DNA of 64,000 bases from Dreissena polymorpha. Taxonomy: Eukaryota; Mollusca; Bivalvia; Myida; Dreissenidae. Below the pieces are notes generated by a model. The model was given only the letters and a program-made list of their open reading frames with translations. It was not told the DNA's origin and ran no database searches. The stretch covers positions 41,585,819 to 41,649,818 of the forward strand of contig NC_068358.1 in assembly GCF_020536995.1 (NCBI RefSeq), written 5' to 3'. Shown here piece after piece: positions 58,681 to 64,000 of this stretch (its first letter is position 1; every line of letters starts with the position of its first letter). The position numbers were made by a program, and so were the translations under genes.

Positions 58681-59259
58681 GTTGGCAACCTTGATGAGCT
58701 TTGAGTACTGTGTCCTCATATTTGGGTACCATATTGTAGACAGGTCGCCAGGTCTAAGGCCCAACTCCGCCTCCTTCGCGGCCCATGTACTGTTTTTCTT
58801 CTCCTTGAACTTAAACCCTGCTGATGACTTGTCAAACAGGAACGAGTTCTTTCGCAGCCACGCAACAAGGTCATCATCTTCGTCTTGAGTGAGTGTACGT
58901 TGTAATGTTTTCCAGGGTTTGAATTCAATCTGCCAAAATAAAAAGAACACTAATGAATATCAATGAAAATTACCATTAATGTTTTTTTTAAACGGCCCTT
59001 TGAGCCTAAACTGTAGAACAAATACAGCCGTATACTAACTGTATGAATACATGTGTGCATGACAAACCGTTTAACAGTATAAATAAATGTATGACAATAA
59101 CTTTTGAATTGCTTAGCAAACAAAATAAGTGTAATGTCAGGTTTAGTGTATAGAATCGTAGAGAAAGCGAAGAAAAACAAAACATGTTGGTACCTCATTT
59201 TCGGGAAAATAAGGGTGTTCTTCCACCAGCTCAATTGGAGGTGTAGCTGAATCATTCAT
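58417..59259 (-). CDS. MADF-domain protein, two exons, probably of a Harbinger-type element
   Basis: Exon 1 (59,259-59,194) encodes MNDSATPPIELVEEHPYFPE then NE, with donor GAG|GTACCA. Exon 2 starts at 58,929 after TTTTGGCAG and joins in phase 0: IEFKPWKTLQRTLTQDEDDD, LVAWLRKNSFLFDKS, FKFKEKKNSTWAAKEAEL, LSTIWYPNMRTQYSKLIK. This is the MADF/Myb-SANT-like layout (start helix, Phe-Asp after the first helix, Trp-Ala-x-Lys, Trp...Arg-Thr-x-Tyr-Ser-Lys). Total about 193 residues, intact to the stop at 58,417. The Arg/Pro-rich C-terminus is encoded by the GATCG motif array, so it may be non-functional read-through. No transposase lies beside it. Role inferred: DNA binding at the element ends. Confidence 0.6.
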
Positions 59260-59284
59260 CTCTTGACATGGGCTGTGACAACAC

Positions 59285-60685
59285 AAATAAACTTATGAAA
59301 ATACCAGCATGTTCTCAAGATCACTCATTCCAAATTTACATTTTTTTTTAAACAAACGATAATGAAGTGTTTCGAACGTACATAGTTTTTGACGACAGAA
59401 ACGGTATTAGCTCTGACTGTACTTTATTTATAGTTCAATTATATTTTTTTTTAATAATTCAAAGTATTATTATGCATAATGTATCAATCCAAAAACATAC
59501 AGTAATTAAAATGAATATATCTGTTATATCAGTAAGTCAAATTATAGTTTGACTCGCTAGTATACAAATAAATCACTCAAATATGGAAATATTTTGTTTT
59601 AACACCCATGTGATTACTTTATTTTAAGCATTTGCTAATATTGAAATAGATTCTATACCAATTACCACCATAAAAGTAGAGACTAGTTGAAACTGTTCCA
59701 ACTTTGCGACCACGCCCCTGTCCATCTCCCCGAGAGTCACTCGCACTTAACTAGGCCTTAAATACACATATGGAATGCAACTACGGGCGCGCCTTATATC
59801 TCGCAGCCATCCAGGGTATTCAACTAGGATATAACATTATGAGGAATTATTTGTAAGTTTTAGTGGTTACTAATATACATGTTAATGTGAGGAAAAAATA
59901 AAGTGTTTTAAATCGACCAGACACATAGTCGTAGTATTTGTATTTTGCATTACTAATGAAATCTAACCCAACATTACTTGAAAACAATCACTTCTTTGTA
60001 TTAATATATGCGATATGATTGCCATAATACAAAGCAAATACATTAAAGTGAAATCATGTATGTGCATCCATTACACAGAAATAATTGATTTGTGATACGA
60101 AAACAGAGATGAATATATCATATTAGAATTAACTGTAAGTAATCTCTAAGCCACTGTCTGCGATTAAATATCCCGTAGAAACTACGTTATTTTTCAAAGT
60201 GTATGTGCGTTTTGCATTAATAAAATTATTAAGTACTGAATTGTAAGAGTGGAAACTCGGTAGGCAATGTACAAACGCAAACGGGGAAAAAACGTTCAGA
60301 TAATACAGCGAGGGGGCGATGTAAATTTATTTACCGGTTGTTACGCTACCAGCGCACATTGTACTCCAACACTTCTAACGCAGTTGCAAATACAATATTA
60401 TCTGTCAAATCTTTAATAGTCGGCACGTTATTATGAATAGCGGGATGGCTCTGTTAAGAGTAGCAAAGGCCATTGACGTCTATTGAGTCCTCCTATTTGC
60501 ATACATACCACCTAAAAACAGCCGGGTTCATCAGAGTACCTGTACCACACGAACGCTCACGCGAATATAACGATTGAGGATAAGACGCACAATACCAACT
60601 AGGTTTAAGATTACCGGTAGATCTGAGACGACAAAATTCGGTCTTTAATGCAGCATAACCATGCAATTTCTGCATTGATTTTTAT
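59285..60685. repeat. Unit 3 block matching 38,690-39,590
   Basis: Resumes unit similarity after the MADF element. The region 59,640-60,320 is unit-3-specific and shows no gene. 60,325-60,680 matches 39,260-39,590 and 14,655-15,450. Confidence 0.6.
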
Positions 60686-61203
60686 TATGCTCCCCCAAAT
60701 TTTTTGGGGGGAGCATATAGTCGCCGCTTCGTCTGTCCGTGCGTGTGTCCGTCCGTGCACAATTTTTGTCCGGGCTATTTCTCAGCAATTAATGACAGGA
60801 ATTCAATTAAACTTTATGGGAAGCTTCACTACCAAGAGGAGATGTGCATATTATCAGCCGGTTTTGGTCGGATAATTTTTCACAGAGTTATGGCCCTTTG
60901 AAATTTTCTATTTACTGTACATATAGTGCAATTCTTTTCCCCCAACTACTGACTGGAATTCAATGAAGCTTTATGGGAAGCTTAACTACCTTGAGGAGAT
61001 GCGCATGTTATTTGTGGGTTCTGGTTAGATGATTTATTTAGAGAGTTATGGCCCTTTGAAATTTTTAAGTTGCTAAACCATCCATCGTATTATTTTGTAC
61101 AAAGTTATGCCCCTCAAGACGTTTCCTTTTATCTGAATATATAGTGCAATATTGTGACAAAAAACCTTTGGGAAGCATCACCCGTCTCCGACGGGTTCTT
61201 GTC
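60686..61203 (+). mobile_element. TATGCTCCCCCAAATTTTTT interspersed repeat
   Basis: Starts TATGCTCCCCCAAATTTTTT with an immediate mirror GGGGGGAGCATATAG, then CGCCGCTTCGTCTGTCCGTG. Two internal tandem segments share ATTCAAT.AA.CTTTATGGGAAGCTT and GAGTTATGGCCCTTTGAAATTTT. It ends ACCCGTCTCCGACGGGTTCTTGTC. Unit 2 (39,585-39,600) keeps the uninterrupted site. The overlapping open frames at its start are not genes. Confidence 0.75.
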
Positions 61204-62151
61204 AATAAATGGGCGCGGTGTTCAGTTAGTTAAGATAACAATTGAACGAAATTGTTGAAATTGCCAAATCAGTATTTGTAGATACTGCTGTCGACTCTCA
61301 TATTGTCACCATTGTGCTCTTTATTAGTATTTTAAACATTATCTTAAAGTCAATAGGACGCGCGGGAACACTTTTAAGCAATGGATTTTCCATCCGATCT
61401 ATAGTTGTCTTTATACGACAATGCACGTAGACAATATTTTACAGTGTCGAAAAATTGGAGCCTTTGTAACATTTTTGCCCGGACGAGGTGAAGAATACAG
61501 TATTTGTTGTTGTTATTAGGGGAATATTTGTCGTTTCTGGGGTGGTATCGAGTTGGCGACTTTAAAACCGACATAAAACTATAGACTTAATTTAAAGAAT
61601 TCACATGTGTACTTGCCGCGAAGGTTAATTTGTTCGAACATCTTATTTCTAGGCCGTGTTTTATCTTCTCCTTCTCGATCTCCGCTACACTTGAAGTCCG
61701 CAGGCATGGGTCGTAGGTTTTAATATGTAACGACTAAGTCAAAGTGACCATTTACAGAACCCGAAAAAATAGATTTGATATGTATTCGCTTAATTAAGAG
61801 CGCCCAAATCGTAATCAGCACTGTGAAATTTGCATCGTCAAAACTTTGTTTCATACTAACGACATCATTCACTTATGCGTACAAGAATAAGTTATATAAT
61901 GAAATCTATTAATCAGTAAACACGTTGAAGCGTGTTCCGTATTTTAATATAAAAACATAACAAAAGTAAAGTTACTATCTTTTATATGACGTCAATAACA
62001 ATAAATACTTCAAAATATTGAAAAAAGACAAAATAATATTATTAAATAAATTATTCAATCGATGTATTTTTTTAATAAATAGTATGAACAGCGATTTGTA
62101 CAACATGTATACATATACACATGATGCGTATATATCATAATGTAAAGCATA
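61204..62151. repeat. Unit 3 block to receptor 3' flank
   Basis: 61,204-61,440 matches 39,600-39,770 and 41,505. 61,920-62,060 matches the 3' flanks of the other receptor copies (GTGTTCCGTATTTTAATATAA, GACGTCAATAACAATAAATA). The AATAAA seen in units 1 and 2 is changed here. Confidence 0.6.
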
Positions 62152-62585
62152 TCAAACCTGAGGAACATATGAATCATATTGAGCACAAACAGCTCTATTT
62201 ATATGATGGAAACCTCCTTGGCATAGCCCTTTAAATAGGTCACGGTACGTTGCCTCCGTGTTGACCTGTAGCCAGCGATGTAAAACATTATAAATAAAAT
62301 CTTTTTGGGAGATCTTTTCAGGAGCTCTGTTTCTATCATCGTTCAGAATATAAATATCGGAGTCTTGGACACCGATGGCCCAAAAAAGTTTTAATGGATC
62401 GTGACACACTTCGCTGGCGATAAAGGCAATGAGGTCCAAATTATTTCCGATTTGGCTGTTGGATTTTGCTAATAATGGCACGCAATCTAAGCAATCAAAT
62501 TCTTGGAATATTAGGCAGTGACACACATTGGCAGAGGTCGTCTGATTATATCTGTTCAATGCAACGGCCAAGCGAGCACAATTTT
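62152..62585 (-). CDS. Death-domain exon of a second receptor (exon-6 copy, unit 3)
   Basis: Acceptor TTTTTTCGTTTCAG|AA, 143 codons and a TGA stop, fully open. It reads ENCARLAVALNRYNQTTSAN, the Cys-x-Cys-x7-Cys-x2-Cys motif, then IAFIASEVCHDPLKLFWAIG, VQDSDIYIL, FIYNVLHRWLQVNTEATYRD, LFKGLCQGGFHHI and the ancestral ending YVPQV. Phase matches the exon at 63,048. Exons 1-4 should lie to the right of 64,000 if this copy is complete. Confidence 0.8.
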
Positions 62586-62689
62586 CTGAAACGAAAAAAT
62601 ATACTATAAGCGACGGGTCACTGGATAATTATTTTATTTTCGTGACGTGTGGCACTTCACTTCAACTGTTCATAGACGGTTAAGAATGC

Positions 62690-62800
62690 ATATGGGCGAT
62701 TAGTTAATGCCGAATACTCTAACGTGATACTCGCTGATCATACTAATCGCATTTTAATTTCAGCAAATGAAAACAGCATTAGTCCCGGTTCTGCGAACAG
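62690..62800 (+). other. Broken counterpart of the antisense open frame
   Basis: ATGGGCGATTAG followed by GCCGAATACTCTAACGTGAT shows the same block as 17,549 and 43,981, here with an early stop and a deletion. Confidence 0.4.
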
Positions 62801-63047
62801 CATTATTTTCGTTTCTTTTGAAAATATACTCAGAACATGTTAGATTCGAAAAATGTCGCAGTACCAACGTATATTGGACCTGTCAACAACTATCCGTCGG
62901 TTTAACACCGTTATACCATAACACATTAGAACCTCCATAACATTGTTACTGGTCGTATTATACATTTGACTCGTATATTATTTCTGAAGATAAACGCAGC
63001 TCTTAATATAAAATCAATTCAAGAAAGGTTATATGTTATATAATTAC

Positions 63048-63149
63048 CGGGTAATGAAGCAGGATTGGACAGTTCTCCCCTTACACCTGTTTGTGGAATG
63101 TCTCTCCCGCCGTCGATTTCTACTTCACTATGTAGGAGCGAAGAATTTT
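63048..63149 (-). CDS. Receptor exon-5 copy, unit 3
   Basis: Acceptor TTTTACAG|AA, donor CCCG|GTAATT, 102 nt, open. It encodes NSSLLHSEVEIDGGRDIPQT, then GVRGELSNPASLP. Two codons shorter than exon 5 of the intact gene but with the same phases, so it joins in frame to 62,585. Confidence 0.7.
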
Positions 63150-63189
63150 CTGTAAAAATATACATAATTATAAAAAATGGTATTCTCCT

Positions 63190-63706
63190 TTAAAGGGATC
63201 TTTTCACGCTTTGGTAAATTGACAAAATTGAAAAAAGTTGTTTCAGATTCGCAAATTTTCGTTTTAGTTATGATATTTGTGAGTAAACAGTAATACTGAA
63301 CATTTACCATGGTCTAATATAGCCATTATATGCATCTTTTGACGATTTTAAAACCTAAAAATTATAAAGCGTTGCAACGCGAAACGATTGAATAATTTGG
63401 AGAGTTCTGTTTTTGTCGTTAAATTTTGTGAAACTACGAAGATTGCTTATATAAGGTATAAAATACGTCAAGTATGTGTACTCGGCGGAATAGCTCAGTA
63501 GGCTGAAGCGTTTTTACTTCAGGACTCTGGCAGGACACCAGGGGTCACTGGTTCGAAACCTGCTCCGTGCAATGTTCTTTTCCTTTTTTAAATTTTATTC
63601 TTGATTTTTTACTGGAGCTTTTACGATCCAATGTTTACATTTATCAATATAAAGCATTTAATGAATAAGTTAAAAAATGCCAAAATCTGTGAAAAGGCCC
63701 CTTTAA
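63190..63706 (+). mobile_element. TTAA element with tRNA-like core, full copy, unit 3
   Basis: TTAA|AGGGATCTTTTCACGC to GTGAAAAGGCCCCT|TTAA, the same length as the 25,291 copy. The tRNA-like core (63,481-63,571) has TAGCTCAGTAGGCTGAAGCG and the canonical B box GGTTCGAAACC. Confidence 0.85.
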
Positions 63707-64000
63707 AATAACTGTTTTATTTAATTAGTAATGATCACGCTAATGGTGCATTGCCAGCGGAAGAGTACTTGTTTAACTTAAATAAACGCTTCAATTAAAT
63801 AAGACCCAATTTCCGATACACTTTGCCTTAAGCTAATGTCCTAGTATTAATTAAACCCTCTTATAATCTAAATGCGGAATGGAATTAACAACAATAAACA
63901 TTTAATGTATTAGTTCAGTAGATATTCACTCGTGATCATGTACAAATAAAAATAAATATGTTCACTCGTTATAGTAACACTAATAAACGTATGAATTAAT
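63707..64000. other. No gene recognised
   Basis: AT-rich. TTCACTCGTGATCATG near 63,927 resembles the end of the hairpin repeat at 38,920. Confidence 0.35.

Noticed and set aside
58571-58888. Plus-strand 105-codon frame opposite the MADF gene
   Set aside because: The minus strand has the MADF pattern and splice signals; the plus frame has none.
60648-60901. Overlapping open frames encoding a VCPSVHNFCPGYFSAINDRN-like peptide
   Set aside because: They are the start of a widespread non-coding interspersed repeat (TATGCTCCCCC family).

Overview
The window is animal nuclear DNA: AT-rich, intron-bearing, and dominated by interspersed and tandem repeats. Several repeat families look like ones I know from bivalve genomes, including a 'TATGCTCCCCC' element, an 'AACCCATTTATGCCTAG' inverted-repeat element, a 'CGACACTTTCCGC' hairpin element and a TTAA-flanked element with a tRNA-like core. 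Together with expanded death-domain receptors this suggests a bivalve mollusc, perhaps Dreissena-like. That placement is inference. I see no bacterial gene, rRNA gene or convincing functional tRNA, and no retrovirus or LTR element.

The best gene lies on the minus strand at 49,724-43,342. It is a six-exon tumour necrosis factor receptor (TNFR) superfamily receptor. Signal peptide, cysteine-rich domains, stalk, transmembrane helix and C-terminal death domain are split by introns whose GT/AG sites and phases all agree, giving an open frame of 405 codons. Diverged copies of its last two exons lie on both sides. One at 19,257-16,977 is broken. One at 63,149-62,152 is intact, and its upstream exons would lie beyond the right edge.

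These copies belong to a larger pattern. Much of the window consists of old, diverged, tandem copies of one segment: unit 1 about 7.9-21.2 kb, unit 2 about 25.9-50 kb, unit 3 about 50.6 kb to the edge. Each copy has been reshaped by its own insertions, so comparing copies gives empty sites for several mobile elements.

Layout. 0-7.8 kb: no host gene; a Harbinger-like element with a MADF fragment, microsatellites and an inverted-repeat element. 7.9-21.2 kb: unit 1, interrupted by a nest of THAP-domain fragments, inverted-repeat elements, a GTA microsatellite and a LINE 3' end. 21.2-25.9 kb: a decaying three-repeat gene with a possible PH-like fold and a palindromic TGACGTGCGCACGTCA array. This block sits where unit 1 would be expected to carry receptor exons 1-4. 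25.9-50 kb: unit 2, with an internal duplication, a 46-bp minisatellite, a broken Harbinger transposase and the receptor gene. 50-64 kb: unit 3, with nested inverted-repeat elements, a two-exon MADF gene and the third receptor tail.

All gene models and repeat alignments were made by eye. Percent identities, ages and expression were not measured.
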